Notes under the pieces: generated by a model
Databases searched by the model: none
Told to the model about the DNA's origin: nothing
What the model saw: the letters and a program-made list of their open reading frames with translations, nothing else
Assembly (NCBI RefSeq): GCF_009727055.1
Contig: NC_052360.1
Span: forward strand, 66,114,379-66,178,378
Source: Benincasa hispida
Taxonomy: Eukaryota > Streptophyta > Magnoliopsida > Cucurbitales > Cucurbitaceae
Length of the DNA stretch: 64,000 nucleotides
Direction: 5' to 3'
Program-made: the position numbers and the translations under genes
Shown here: positions 21,660-34,640 of the stretch, in pieces
Layout: the number at the start of each line of letters is the position of its first letter
Numbering within the stretch: the stretch's first letter is position 1

Positions 21660-23601
21660 ATGGTAGACACTCGACGATCCCTAATGAAGACTTATGAGAA
21701 AGCGTATCGCAGTGGTCAGAGCAACTTCAACAAGAATCAAAGACGATTTGGCCGAAGAAGATGAAAGTTCCACTTCTACAAACATGTCAGATAGAGTATA
21801 TCGATAACAACTTAGAAGATTTTGAAGGTGTACGTCAGGCTTTGTTACACTTCTGGGATCCTATACTGAAGTGTTTCACGTTCAGCATGTTTTACTTAAC
21901 TCCTCCTATGGAAGAATATCAAGCTTTGATCAACATACCATCTTGCACCGGAAGTAAGGTACATGTGTCTGACCGAAAGTTAAGACTCTACAAAGGTCAT
22001 TATCCAACTTTCTGGTTGACGTTCATGCATCTGATATAAAAAGGTAGATGAAGGCCAAAGAGGGAAGAAACTGTATCCCCATAGACTACTTAATTTGTCT
22101 TACACGCGAGAGTTTGCCATAGAGGAAACGTCTGTCTGTTTTGGTGTTATGTTAAAATTTTTGTTGGAATAGAGCGAGAAGTAAATCCTATCATCCTAAT
22201 CCTGCCCGAAACCTTTAGATCACTAAGTTATTATTGAGTTCAAGCTAAAGGAAAGTTCTTCAGTTGTACTCCAATGATTTTTATATGGATTTCCAGTCAT
22301 TTAAAGTATCCAGTTGAGTTTGGGTATACTCCAATAAAATTTAGCAGTCATTGGAACAACATGAGGAACACCTTTAGAGACTTTAATGATGCACTTTGGA
22401 ATCCAAATACTTTAGATTTTGCAGTTTGGATGCAATTCCTAGGTCATGTGATGTTGGAAATAATGGTATGGAGAGCCCCTAGGTCCCCATGAGCCCTTTG
22501 ACATACCGATGTTGACAACTAATATTTGTCCCGTTATTTAGCCTATGGGGAGGGATCACTTACTCTCTTTTATCAATATTGCGCCAAGCATGGTCAAAGG
22601 AATTTGCACCAGTGGTATATGGGTTAGAAGATTGTGACTTCTCGTACAAGGTTGATGCGACAATTGTCAAGGAGCAGGAAGCAGTTGAAGCACGAAAATT
22701 TGTCAGAAGAATAAAGAGTCCGTGACATTGCGAAGGAACTACAAGTCTATATGAAAATTGGAGGGCAGCCAGGAGCAGGATTGTAATTGCTATTATACCA
22801 CAGTCATTGGATCCAAGTACAATTTTTACAATAGGTCGTAATGATCAAGAAAATGATTTAAAGCGGTTAAAGGAGATGAATCAGGTCTTAGCAACAGAAT
22901 GAAGCTTTGAGAGAATAGGTTAAAAGATGGGTCTAATAAGCTACTAGAACCCAGAGGCAATTGGAGAAGGCAAAGCGATGTCTCCAAATGTAATAAGAAT
23001 TTTAAAAGGAAAGAGATTATTTGAACTTTGAAGCGATTCAATGAAAAAGAATAATAATAGAGTAATAAGAGATATTGCTTCCTTGCACAATGAGGTAGAA
23101 ACACAAAAAGAGTACATCAAAGAATTAAAACAAGAGTTAGAGAAGGTGAATAAGGTTGCTTCGAAGTTCCAGAGCACTTTAGATGAGCAGGCCACATCAT
23201 CCCAAAGAATTGTTGTAGAGATTGAGAATCTACAAACTTCAGCCAAAGAGTACAAATCCCAACTTATCGAGGCAGAATGTAAAAACGTGTTTCATCAAGA
23301 AGCTGTTACATGTTTTGAGCACCAATTGTTGATATACCGCAATGCGCGATAAATGGTAACTGACGACTATATTCAGTTGAAGAAAAAATATCAGGAAATG
23401 TCGACAGATTTTGCGATATGGAGGGATGAGTATAGTATATTAAGGCATAACTATGACAACATCAGAAGGAAAATAGAGCAAGAAGCTGATAACTTAAGGC
23501 AAATAGCAAAGATGGCAGATCGGTTCTCAGCACAGGCTACGACCCTCAGACGAGGCATCGTACCCATGCGACCATTAACAAAGAGTTGTCTCGTTTTCTA
23601 G
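21660..23601 (+). pseudogene. ORF1 upstream of gag: DUF7745-like domain plus coiled coil
   Basis: The frame opens with MVDTRRSLMKTYEKAYRSGQ, shifts at about 21,764, and continues with a globular part containing LLHFWDPILKCFTFSMFYLT and EEYQALINIP. More of this domain is seen around 22,274-22,492 (FGYTPIKFSSHWNN) and 22,600-22,700. The end, 23,041-23,601, is a long coiled coil with dense E/K/Q heptads, interrupted by one stop at about 23,350. Similar proteins in cucurbits and other eudicots are annotated as DUF7745, related to the plant mobile domain, and are often found next to gag. Their role in the element is unknown. Ogre-type elements carry an extra ORF in this place. This copy has several stops and shifts. 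Confidence 0.6.
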
Positions 23602-23914
23602 GGATCATAGGGCAATATCTTGGACGCTTTGGGTGCTACCACTAGAGTTTAGAGTCATTAGTTTGGGGCATTTAATTCATATCATACTTTCGTAGGACTT
23701 TTGCATTAAAATTGGAGTCAATCCTTGATGCCTGTCATTTTGCGTTAATCTTTTCTTGAAATGAAAGTACTTTCTCTTTTTCTTCCTCCCTGTCTCTGAC
23801 TAATCGAATCATTATTTATTTCTCTTATAAATACGAAAAGGTTAAAAGTTTACAAAAATAGCTCGAAGTTCACCGCCTCATCATCCTTATTGGATAAGAA
23901 GAAAGGCGAGAATA
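23602..23914. other. Spacer between Tat ORF1 and gag
   Basis: About 310 bp with no coding signal, ending in the start region of gag. Nothing else recognised. Confidence 0.5.
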
Positions 23915-24217
23915 ATGGATGATCAAGATAATGAACAGGTCCAAGTAGTGAGCCAAGATGTAGAAGAGTTGAATGAACAATTGACAAAGATCTTAGAATT
24001 ATACACCGTTAGAAAAGGAAAAAATTTTTGTTGGAAGTTCATCACAGGTTGAATTTGGTATGAATCAGACGTTAGAAGTGATGTCTGCTTACCCCCCTGG
24101 GTTTACTCCCCAAATGATGTCAAGCCCGCACCTGTTGGGAATGTCATATCCTACATCATCTCCCGCACAAGATTCTAATCACACCTCGCAGCAAGCAGTC
24201 CACACGAATGATTCCGT
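23915..24217 (+). pseudogene. Tat gag, N-terminal part (left of the copia insertion)
   Basis: A start at 23,915 gives MDDQDNEQVQVVSQDVEELN, a short coiled coil. A frameshift near 24,040 leads to a P/S/T-rich linker (SAYPPGFTPQMMSSPHLLGM). The frame is cut at 24,217 by the copia LTR and resumes at 33,538. Gag forms the particle that packages element RNA. Confidence 0.65.
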
Positions 24218-26045
24218 TGTTGGTTTGTATGTCCTAAAACTCGTAATTTGTCATGTTAAACATATTCTATTATCAATAAAGATGTTATTGACGTTTATTC
24301 AATAATACAGTTATTGAATATGTGAATTGCACTTGTAAAGTCTGAATCCAATAACCTAAAGATCCATGACTTATATGAATACATGAACTTTATGTGGAGA
24401 CATGAGAGTGAATCAAGTTCAATAAATAATCAAAATGGCTTATAGTATACGAATAAAACTGGGTACCTTATTCTGGTAACAGTATTGGATGCGGCCCACT
24501 CTATAGTTGTTACAATTTGTTGTGAAGTGCTACAAACAAAGTGATCCTTATTCGTTCATGTATTGACATGAGCAGTGGGGGCGTCTTATCTTATCATAAG
24601 ATTGGACAAAAAATTAAGTCACTCTTACTTTATAACGCTGTTTACTGTTTAAGACTGACTATTTCAAAGCGATGGCCTAGGTAACTTGACCTGAATCCTG
24701 AGCTAACTATAAAATCCTATTTATTCAGGATTATCCTTAGATTTTCATAGGTGAGAGTTGACTCAACAACGCCGGCTCAATAAGCCTCCCATTTCAAGGA
24801 TAAGACCAGGTAGATAGCTGAGGATATAGGGTGCAAGACGGAATTAACTCCTACCCGCTTTTAGGGATAGTGGAGAGTTTGTTCCCTTAAGTGTTGACTC
24901 TGGGTCTTAAACAAAAGGCCCCATCCTCTCCTTGACTCAAGAGAGACTCAGTTTAGTGATTAGATCACAAACCTATTGTTCATTAGAGGATCGGTGGGAC
25001 TTAAGGATCAAGATTCATCTCGGGGGTAAAACAACTTTTAACTCAACCGTTATTACGCACAACCTGTGAAGGGTTGACTTACTTATCATGCTTATATAAA
25101 ATGGACACATAATATATCTAAAGTGAGGGGAGTGCAACTACAGGCTATAGTGGACAATCCTGTTATTTAATGAATGTTGATTAACTAGGTTAAAGAGTTT
25201 AACCAGTTAGTCTCGGATCGTTGGAGGCCATGATGGTTCATCAGGTCTCCTTGCTAGCTCACTATGAACAAAATTAAAGAACTAAATGAAGTGAGAATTT
25301 GAAATGTTCAAATTCGGGTTTAAGGAAAAATTGTATTTTATATGAGATATAATTTACAATTAAATAATTAATTTATTAATCTATTATTTTTTAGAGTATT
25401 CTTGAACATTAGCATGATAGTGTTTTTTAAACTTGATTAATATGATTAATCAAAGTTAGGTGTCAAAAACAATTTAATATGTGATATTAAATTTGTTTTT
25501 AAAATATGTTCTAAATTATGAAAATATTCTTTTTCATAAAAATTGATTTATTTATTTTTAAAATTAGTTAGTGGAAAAATCCAATTGTTGGATTTTTCCA
25601 CTCACGAAGTTGACTTAGAAGTGGCACTTCTAAAGCTTGACACCTAAAGATTACATGCTAGTGAAGTTTGAGGTGGAAGACATGCAAGATAGGATTTTGC
25701 ATGTAATTTTGTCTATAAATAGTTTGGTTGTTGAATTTCGTAAGAACTAATGCTTCTTTGACTTTTCACTTGACTCTTCCACCAAAATCTCTTTACTCTC
25801 CACTTTTCTAGAGTGAAATTTCCTTGTCTTCACTAACAAAACGATCCCACCTCCATGTTTTTCAATCAGATAATAGCGAGGATTTTTTGTTGGTGGTGTC
25901 AATCGAGCACGGAGAGGAAGATTGCGATGGATTCTATAAAGGTTGTATTTTCTAACAGTTTATGCATGCTTATTCTAAGTTTTATATAATTAGAACATTA
26001 TCAATCCTTGCTTCTGCTGTGCATGTTGTTTTTTATATTCCAACA
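24218..26045 (+). repeat. 5' LTR of copia element 1
   Basis: Starts TGTTGGTTTGTATGTCC and ends TTCCAACA. A TATAAATA box at 25,714-25,721 is the likely LTR promoter, and the same box occurs at 33,207 in the other LTR. Its first kilobase is shared with the LTRs at 52,962 and 55,484, including words such as ATGCGGCCCACTCT and TAACTTGACCT. Confidence 0.9.
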
Positions 26046-26062
26046 ATTGGTCCCAAAGCATG
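26046..26062 (+). other. Primer binding site of copia element 1 (decayed)
   Basis: ATTGGTCCCAAAGCATG directly follows the LTR. Compared with the usual copia site TGGTATCAGAGC, complementary to initiator tRNA-Met and intact at 54,767, it has several changes. Priming would be impaired. Confidence 0.7.
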
Positions 26063-28444
26063 CTTATAACGTTCTATTACATATTGGTGGTTGTTTTTTC
26101 ATTTATTGATTGAATTGTTAGCTAAAGTGGATATATTACGGTTTTGGCAAGAGTTTTATTTTGATTTCTTGTTGAAATTTGTAATTGCTCACATGTATAT
26201 GAGCTTTAATGTGTGGCAAAGGGTCTGTATATTTGCTTGAGTCATTAGAGTTGTTCTTAAGCTGTAATTGTTCGGTTCCGGGAAAGAGGACAAGATCAAT
26301 TTTGGAGAAGAAATCAGTACAGACCCGAAAGTCACCTCCTAAACCCGATTTTTGTTTTCAGACCCACTACCAGAACCGAGAACCCGGTGGCCCGACCCGA
26401 TTTGATGGCTCCTTTGTGCGTGCCTGCTTCAACTCACTCCAGCCAACCTGCACGCCTTCTTTCATTGACTGACCCCTGCGTTCGTTGACGGTCTAGTTGA
26501 CTTGGTTGAGCCTGTTTGACTAGTTTAACCTGGTTTTTGAAGTTTCTAAGCCTGTTCGAGTGTTTTTTGGCTGACTCGGGTTGGTTTAAAGAGTTTGAAG
26601 CCGGTTCGAGGGAGCTATTTGCTGATTTTTGTAATAAATTTAATTGCTTGTTTGCTTTTAATGCCAAAATCGGTCCACTTTAGTGTTGTTTAAGTATTAT
26701 GCATGTGATGTATGATATTATTTTATTATGTGTGCATAAAGTATGCCATATAGTTTTTTATAAAGGCCCAACATAGGATAAGCATGTGGCATATATTGGA
26801 TATATATTATAAGTGTTATAGTGTATATAGTATGCATCCTTAGTTTTAATATAAGTGATATATAAAAGCTTATTTCTTTAAGGAAGCATGTTATAGATGA
26901 ATTTTCTAGGGTTATAATTGTTATAAAATAACCTAGAATTTTAAAATCTATAACAAAAATAAGATGCATGCTCACCTAGGGTTAACCGATGCATTTCAAT
27001 CATCTTTTTTTAAGAGTTAGAATAGGTCGATTACTTGTAAAACAAGAGTTTATTACTTACCCGGGGAGATCTTGTCTAAGGTTGGGGTACTTAAATTGAC
27101 GGTTTATGGAACACCTCCTACCTGGAGATCAAACTAGCATCTAATTCAATAACCCTAGTTTTATAAGCATGCATGAGTGGTGTAAGATAATAAAATTGGT
27201 TTATCACCTAGACATCATAGGTTAATATCGGTATAAGAGTTATACTAGGAAAAATCACCTAGACTTAGGTTGTTTAATTAGTCGAAACATTCCTAAGTAA
27301 AGATTTACCCAAAAACAAGAAGAACATTTCAGTGGGAGTTTAATAACATATATGATATGTTGTTGGAACGCTTCAGTGGAAATAACGTATATGATATGTT
27401 GTTAGAACACTTCAGTGGGAGATTAATAACATATACAATATGTTGTTTTTTAGCTCTCGTGTCACTAAGAGTTCACATTGAGATTCATGCTTCATTTTGT
27501 GTCACCTTGGAAGTAACCTCCATTCGGAAAGTGTTTGCATGAATCAAGATCTAGATGAATAGGGGAAGTTGTTCACAATAAAATCAAATATATAATGTTT
27601 TGATTTTAATTCTCACGTCCTTAGAGAGTTCACACTGTGAGATTCATATTACGAATGTCACCTTGGAAGTGATCTCCATTCGGAAAGTGTTTGAATGAAT
27701 CAAGATCAAGGTGAATAAAGGAAGTTGTTCATTATAAAATCATTGATTTCAACTCTCACGTCCCTAGAAAGTTCACACTGTGAGATTCATACAACGCTTC
27801 GTGTCACCTCATTTGAAAAGTATTTGAATGGATCAAGCTCAAGGTGAATGGGGGAAGTAGTTCCTAGTAAGTGGGTGAAGGATATGTGTCGATGTGTTCT
27901 GTGATCTCTTCCGTTGGTTTAGACCATGAGATTCCTATGTTGCACCTGTTGGGTAGCTTTAAACGACCCTTGCTAGTCGTTTAACGATGGCTATCCCATC
28001 GGAGGGTTGTAATATGGGATTCATAACAACTCAAACTCTAGAAATGGATAGGATTTCTTAGGTCGTTTCCCAATTTTGACTGTCCAATTGGGTAGCATCG
28101 TTGGAGCCGCTAATCTCTGAGATCTGAAAATAGAGGGTTACACTTACAGAATTACTAAGTGTTAGTAAGTTCTTGACTGAAAACGGTAGCTAAATGACTA
28201 TCAAAATATGAGTTATGCTGGAGATAGTATTTAGTCAAGAATGTCTTTCTTTAGTGAAGGAGTATTTGATTGCAATGTCTTTCTTTAATGAAGGAGTATT
28301 TGATTGCCCCTCGATAGCACTTATTCTGACTCACTATAGTATTATTGCAAATAAAATAATGAGATTTGGGTACGTTATTACTTTGCTAAAATCTGATTGG
28401 ATTTAAAAGTAATTCTCTAATTAGAATTTGTTTATAATTTCAAC
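26063..28444 (+). repeat. Leader of copia element 1, with hypervariable segment and tandem arrays
   Basis: There is no credible ORF. A conserved start (GAGTCATTAGAGTTG, about 26,238) is followed by a variable segment (26,270-26,590) rich in GTTGAC/GTTTGACT words. Then comes a block shared with the 57,520 leader (GCATGTGATGTATGATATTA at about 26,701). Three units of about 40-44 bp start at 27,322, 27,366 and 27,405. Three units of about 145-157 bp (AGAGTTCACACTGTGAGATT) follow at 27,469-27,860. A 34-bp direct repeat (TCTTTCTTTAGTGAAGGAGT and its copy) lies at 28,241-28,308. Confidence 0.7.
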
Positions 28445-31400
28445 ATGTTGAATTCTTCAAATTTACTCATTTCCAACACTTTTAACGGTAAATCAACATG
28501 GAAATCGAATATACTAGTAGTTGATGATTTAGACTATGTTTTAACAGAGGAATGTCCTTTATCTCCCAATTCTGCTACTTACCAGAAAGCACAACAAAGT
28601 AAATATGATTTATTTGTCATTAAGATGTGCTTGGTAGAAAATGATATGTTAACCTGTATAATGGATTCAGGAGCCACTAATCATATCTATGCTTTTGCTC
28701 AGGAAATCAATTCTTGTAGACAATTTACAGAAGGCGGAGCAACCTTTAAGGTAGGGACATCGGAGAGGTTGTTTCGGCTAAAGCAATGGAAGATATAAAT
28801 TTATTTATTGGAGATAGACACATTTTACTTGAAAATGTTTATTACATTCCTTCCATGAAAAGGAATTTGATTTCTATCTCATGTTTACTAGAACAAAATT
28901 ACAAAGTTTCTTTTGAATATAATGAAATGTTCATTATTTCAAAAGGGAATATAGTATGTTCTGCAAATCTAGAGAATAATGTATACGTGTTAAAACTAAC
29001 TGAGGTAAAAGCCGTTTTAAATATAAAGATGTATAAAACAGCTGAAACTAAAATAAGAAATGAAAAAAAATTCTCCAAACGCCTATCTTTGGCACTTAAG
29101 ACGAAGTCACATTAATCTCAATAGAATTAAGAGATTGGTTAAGAATGGACTTCTAAACTATTTAGAAGATAACTCTTTACCGCCGTGTGAATCTTGTCTG
29201 AAGGGTAAGATGACAAAAAGATCTTTTACTAGAAAAGGTTTTAGAGCCAAAGGACCCTTAGAGCTGGTACATTCAGACCTCTGTAGTCTGATGAATGTTA
29301 AGACGAGAGGAGGATATGAATATTTCATCAGCTTCATCGATAGGTATGACTACATTTACCTAATACATTATAAGTTCAATACACTTGAAAAGTTCAAGGA
29401 ATATAAGGTACAGGATGAGAACCAATTAAGTTCAATACACTTGAAAAGTTCAAGGAATATAACACTTCGATCAGATAGAGGTGGTGAATACATGGACTTA
29501 AAATTCCATGACTATTTGATAGAACACGAAATTCAGTCACAACTCACAGTACCTGGCACACCTTAACAAAATGGTGTTGCTGAAAGGAAAAATAGAACCC
29601 TGTTGGATATGGTTCGTTCTATGATGAGCTATGCCCAGTTGTCAAGTTCTTTTTGGGGTCACGTAGTAGGGACTATGATGTAAAGGTAGTTCCCTCGAAA
29701 AGTGTTTTAGAAACACCTTACGAGTTATGAAGAGGATGTAAAGGTAGTTTACATCACTTCAAGATTTGGGGTTGTCCAGCATATGTGTTGGTACAAAACC
29801 TAAAGAAACTTAAACATCGTTCAAAGATATGCCTATTTGGAGGCTATCCCAAAGACACAAGAGGTGGTTATTTTTATGATCCTCAAGAAAATAAATATTT
29901 TATGTCGGAAAATGCAACATTTCTAAAGGAAGACCACGTTAAAAATAGTCAACCTCGCAGTGAGATAACTAGAGAAACTACAGATAGATGAGCAAGAGTT
30001 GTTGATCGAGCAGGTCCTTCAACAAGAGTTGTTGATGGATCTGGTATTCCACATCCTTCTAAAGAGTTGAGAATGCATCGACGTAATGAGAGGGTTGTGC
30101 AATAGCCTGACTGATACATAGGTTTAACTGAACTCAGGTCGTCATACCTAATGATGGCTTAGAGGATCCATTGACTTTTAAACAAGCAATGGGTGATATG
30201 GATAAAAACCAGTAGATAAAAGCCATGGACCTCAAAATTCAGTCTCGGATCTTATAGACCAACCAGAAAGGGTAAAATCCATTGGTTGCAAATGGATCTA
30301 CAAGAGAAAATGAGACCAAGCTGGTGAGGTAAAGACCTATAAAGCTAGACTCGTGGCAAAAGGGTTTTCTCAAAGAGAGAGGATGGATTATGAAAAAACC
30401 TTCTCTCCGGTTGTCATGATCAAGTCTATTAGAATACTCTTGTCCATTACCACCTTTTATGATTATGAAATTTGACAAATAGATATCAAGATAGCTTTTT
30501 TGAATGGCTATCTTGAAGAGAGTATCTATATGTCTCAACCAGAGGGGTTTATTGCACAGGGTCAAGAGAAAAAGTTTTACAAGCTTAATAGATCCATTTA
30601 TGGGTTAAAACAAGTGGCTCGATTCTGGAATATGAGATTTGATACTACGATCATATCTTATGAGTTTGAATGGAATGTTGATGAACCTTGTGTTTACAAG
30701 AAGATTGTCAACATTACTGTAGCTTTTCTGATTCTATATGTTGATGATATTCTACTCGTTGGGAATGAAGTAGAATTTCTAGCTGACATTAAGACATGGC
30801 TAGCCACGCAATTCCAAATGAAGGATTTGGGAGAAGCATGATATGTTCTTGGGTTCCGAATCGTTCAGAACCGCAAAGACAGAACGATAACCTTGTCTCA
30901 AGCATCTTATATAGACAAGATGTTATCTCGATATAAAATGCATGATTCCAAGAAAGGTATGTTGCCTTTTAGGCATGGAATGCATCTATCTAAGAAACAG
31001 TGTCCTAAGACACCTTAAGAGGTTGAGGTTATGAAATGAATACCATATGCATCAGCATTAGGGTTTTTAATGTTTGCCATGTTGTGTACTCGTCTCGACA
31101 TATGCTATACACTTGGAATTGTTAGTAGATTTCAGTCCAATCCTAGATATGATCATTAGACTGCCGTTAAAAACATCCTCAAGTATTTTCGGAGAATGGG
31201 GGACTATATACTCATGTATGGTGCTAAGGATCTAATCCTTGTTAGATACACTGATTCTAACTTTCAGACCTATATAGATTCTAGGGAATCTACTTCGGGG
31301 TAAGTATTCACTCTGAACGGAGGAACTATAGAGTGGAGGAGTATCAAACAAAGTTGTATTGTTAACACCAACATTTGAACTGAGTATGTAGCTACCAGTA

Positions 31401-31711
31401 AAGTAACTAATGAAGTGGTATGGCTCAGAAAGTTCTTGAACAATTTGGAAGTTGTTCCAAATATCCATTTGTCTATCACTCTTTATTGTGATAATAATGG
31501 TGTAGTTGCTAACTCAAAGGAACCTAGATGCCATAAGCGCAAAAGACACTTTAAGCGCAAGTACCATCTCATCAGGGAGATCGTACACCAAGAAGACGTG
31601 ATTGTCACGCAGATTCCCTCTGAAGACAACTTGGTCGATCCATTTATAAAGGCCCTCTCGGCTACAGTGTTAGAGGGAAACCTAGTGGGACTAGGATTGC
31701 GAAATAGATAG
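28445..31711 (+). pseudogene. Copia element 1 gag-pol, broken
   Basis: The start at 28,445 gives a gag N-terminal stub (LTEECPLSPNSA) that runs within about 75 residues into the protease site, MDSGATNHIY (about 28,660). The bulk of gag, including the zinc knuckle, is absent. Next come the pre-integrase zinc region (LPPCESCLKGKMTKRSF, about 29,180), integrase (HSDLCS, then LRSDRGGEY at about 29,465), RT (KLNRSIYGLKQVARFWNM at about 30,580 and LYVDDILLVGNE at about 30,738), and RNase H to 31,711. There are many frameshifts and stops, for example at 28,798, 29,566 and 30,841. A 36-bp direct repeat (29,371-29,406 and 29,427-29,462) alters integrase between its two catalytic Asp motifs. It cannot produce a working polyprotein. 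Confidence 0.9.
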
Positions 31712-31847
31712 AACTAGGGCAAGTGAGAGAAGTAATGGGTATCTGATGCCCTAGTTTATTGTTTTTATTCTCTCATTACTCAACATTGTATATATACTTG
31801 TGTATATATATGTAAAATCCATTGGAGTTTTAGTCCAAGTAGGAGCT
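31712..31847 (+). other. Copia element 1 3' region with polypurine tract
   Basis: A short non-coding stretch ends in CCAAGTAGGAGCT just before the 3' LTR. This is the purine-rich plus-strand primer usual for copia elements. A TATATA-rich run precedes it. Confidence 0.7.
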
Positions 31848-33537
31848 TGTTGGGTTATATTTTCTAAAACTTGTAGTTTGTCATGTTAAACATATTCTAT
31901 TATCAATAAGGATGTTATTGACGTTTATTCAATAAAACTGTTATTGAATATGTGAATTGCACTTGTAAAATCTAAATCCAATAAACTAAAGATCCATGGC
32001 TATTATATGAATACATGAACTTTATGTGGAGACATAAGCATGGATCAAGTTCAGTGAATAGCCAAAATGATCTATAGTATACGAATAAGGCTAGGAACCT
32101 ATTCTGGAAACAATATCGAATGCGGCCCACTCTGTAGTTGTTACAATTTGTTGTAAAGTTCTATAAACGAAGTGATCCTGATTCGTTCATGTATTGACAT
32201 GAGAAGCGGGGGTATCCTATGTAATGAGTTTGTATAAGACCAGACCAAAAATTAAGTCACTCTTACTTTATAACGTTGTTTGCTGTTTAAGACTGACTAT
32301 TTCCAAGTGATGACCTAGGTAACTTGACCTTATCCTGAGCTAAATATGAACTCCTGTTTATCTAGGATTATCCTTAGATTTGTATGGGTGAGGGTTGGCT
32401 CAACAACGTCGGCTCAAGAAGCCTCCCATTTAAAGGGTAAGACCGGGTAGATAGTTGGGGACATAGGGTGCAAGACGAAATTCACTCCTACCCGCTTTTA
32501 AGAATAGCAGAGAGGTTATTCCCTTAAGTATTGACGCTGGATCTTAAACAAGGAGCCCCACTCTCTCATTGTCCTGAGAGGAAATCAATTTACTGATTGG
32601 ATCACAAACTTATTTTTCATTAGAGGATCGGTGGGACTTAAGGATCAAGGTGTAATCTCGAGGGTAAAACATGACCCAACTGTTATTACAAATTTACTTA
32701 TTGGATCACAAACTTATTTTACTTATCATGCTTATATCAAATGAACACAAAATATATCTACAGTGAGGGGAGTGCAACTACAGGCTATAGTGAACAGTCC
32801 TGTTAGTTAACAAATGTAGATTAACTAGGTTAAAGAGTTTGACCGGTTAGTCTCGGGTCGTTTGAGCCCATTATTTGTAGGTCTCATGGATCTCTTGCTA
32901 GATCACTATGGAAAAAAATTGAAGAACTAGGTGAGTGAGAATTTGAAATGTTCAAATTCTGGCTTGAGGGAAAATTGTATTTTATATGAGATATAATTTA
33001 TAATTCAATTATTTATTTATTAATTAATTATCTTTTAGAGTATTCTTGAACATTGGAATGAAAGTATTTTTAAACTTGATTAATTGTTGGATTTTCCCAC
33101 TAAGTGGACTTTGAAGTGACACTTCCAAAGCTTGACACCTAAAGATTACATACTGGTGGAGTTTGGGGTGGAAGACATGTAAGATAGGATTTTACATGTA
33201 GTTGTCTATAAATAGTTTGGTTTTTGAATTTTGTAAGAAATAATGCTTCTTTGACTTTTCACTTGACTTTTCCACCAAAATCTCTTTACTCTCCACTTTT
33301 CTAGAGTGAAATCCCTTGTCTTCACTAATAAAACAGTCCCGCCATTGTATTCTTCAATTGGAGAATAGCGAGGATTTATAGTTGGTGGTGTTGATCGAGC
33401 ACATAGAGGAAGATTGTGATGGATTCTACAAAAGTTGTATTTTCTAACCCTTTATGCATGTTTATTCTTAGTTTTATGTAATTAGAACATTATTGATCCT
33501 TACTTCCACTGTGCATGTTGTTCTTTATGTTCCAACA
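31848..33537 (+). repeat. 3' LTR of copia element 1
   Basis: Aligns throughout with 24,218-26,045 but is about 140 bp shorter. A deletion lies in the AT-rich part around 33,080 (the GATTAATATGATTAATCAAA region of the 5' copy is missing). It ends TTCCAACA at 33,537, and Tat gag resumes at the next base. Confidence 0.9.
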
Positions 33538-34640
33538 CCTGTGTCCGCCTCAGTTATGGAGGGTGGTAGGAAAGCTTCAGAAGATCAGGGTAGCAAAAGA
33601 AGACTGGAGTTGGAGGAAAGATTACGAGCAATTAAAGGTGCGGATATATATGAGGATGTTGATGCAACAAAATTATGTTTAATCTCAGGTGTAGTGATCC
33701 CATCTAATTTTAAGACTCCGAATTTTGAACAGTATAACAGAAGCATGTGTCCAAGAAGTCACCTGGTTATGTACTGCCAAAAAACGTTTGGCGTACGCTC
33801 ATTAGGATAAACTATTGATACATTGCTTCCAAGATAGCTTTGTTGGCCCAGCCTCTCACTTGTATATGCATGTGGATGATTCACAAGCGCATAAATGGAA
33901 AGATCTCACTGATTCATTCCTTAAGTAATAAAAATATAATATCGATATGGCACCAGACCATTTAGACATCCAACAAATGGAGAAGAAGAGTGTTGAAACA
34001 TTTAAAGAGTATGCACAGTGATGGAGAGAGATGGTCGCACAAGTGCAACCCTCTTTTACCGATAGAGAATTGATAGTTATGTTCATAAATACCCTTCGAG
34101 CCCTGTACTATGACAGGATGATTAAGAGTGCCTCACCCAACTTCTCAAATATCATAGCAATAGGACAAAGGATCGAGTTTGGGATGAAGAATGGAAGAAT
34201 TACCGATTTCGCTTCAGGATTAGGGAAAATGACGACTCCAAAGAAGAAGGAAACAGAGATGCACGAGTTGAGCTCGACCAGAAGAACAACACATACCCTG
34301 ATCAATTGTTGGACAAACAAATTATTTTCCTAACGATCAGAATTGAGGACAAAATCAATTTGTTCTGTCAAATCAAATAAATACAAGGAATAATTGGAAG
34401 CAAACCCACTTTGATCCTTTACCCATGTCATATACTGAACTTTTTCCACAATTGTTAAAGAATCATCAAGTAGCCATTATACCTCAAGAGCCACTACAGT
34501 CACTGTAGTGTAAGGTGTGAATATCATGTTGAGGCAGTAGGGCACTCTATTAAGAATTGTTATACCTTGAAAGCTAAAGTACAAAGTTTAGTTAAGGTCG
34601 ACTGGTTAAAATTAAAGAAGACCAGAGAAGAACCGGATGT
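33538..34640 (+). pseudogene. Tat gag, main part (right of the copia insertion)
   Basis: The first codon after the copia LTR continues gag. It reads KRRLELEERLRAIKGADIYE, then NFKTPNFEQYNRSMCPRSHL, typical of the plant retrotransposon gag domain. It shifts frame at about 33,800 and again near 34,030, where VQPSFTDRELIVMFINTLRA appears. A zinc-knuckle-like CEYHVEAVGHSIKNC lies at about 34,515-34,560. Gag packages the RNA and builds the particle. The copy has a frame change and stops and is dead. Confidence 0.8.

Larger units (their letters stand above)
24218..33537 (+). mobile_element. Ty1/copia retrotransposon 1, inserted in Tat gag
   Basis: Flanked by two LTRs of 1,828 and 1,690 bp that start TGTTGG and end CCAACA. 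The order is LTR, primer site, long repetitive leader, a shortened gag fused to protease, integrase, reverse transcriptase, RNase H, polypurine tract and LTR, as in copia elements. Tat gag runs straight on at each side, so the boundaries are firm. The flanking five bases, TCCGT and CCTGT, match only at three positions, so the target duplication has decayed or the true edge differs by a base or two. Over the first 145 bp the two LTRs differ at roughly one base in eleven by eye, which indicates an old insertion. Many stops make it non-autonomous. Confidence 0.9.

Noticed and set aside
22826..23255. Minus-strand frames opposite the Tat ORF1 coiled coil
   Set aside because: They are antisense readings of Lys/Glu-rich coiled-coil codons without a family signature.
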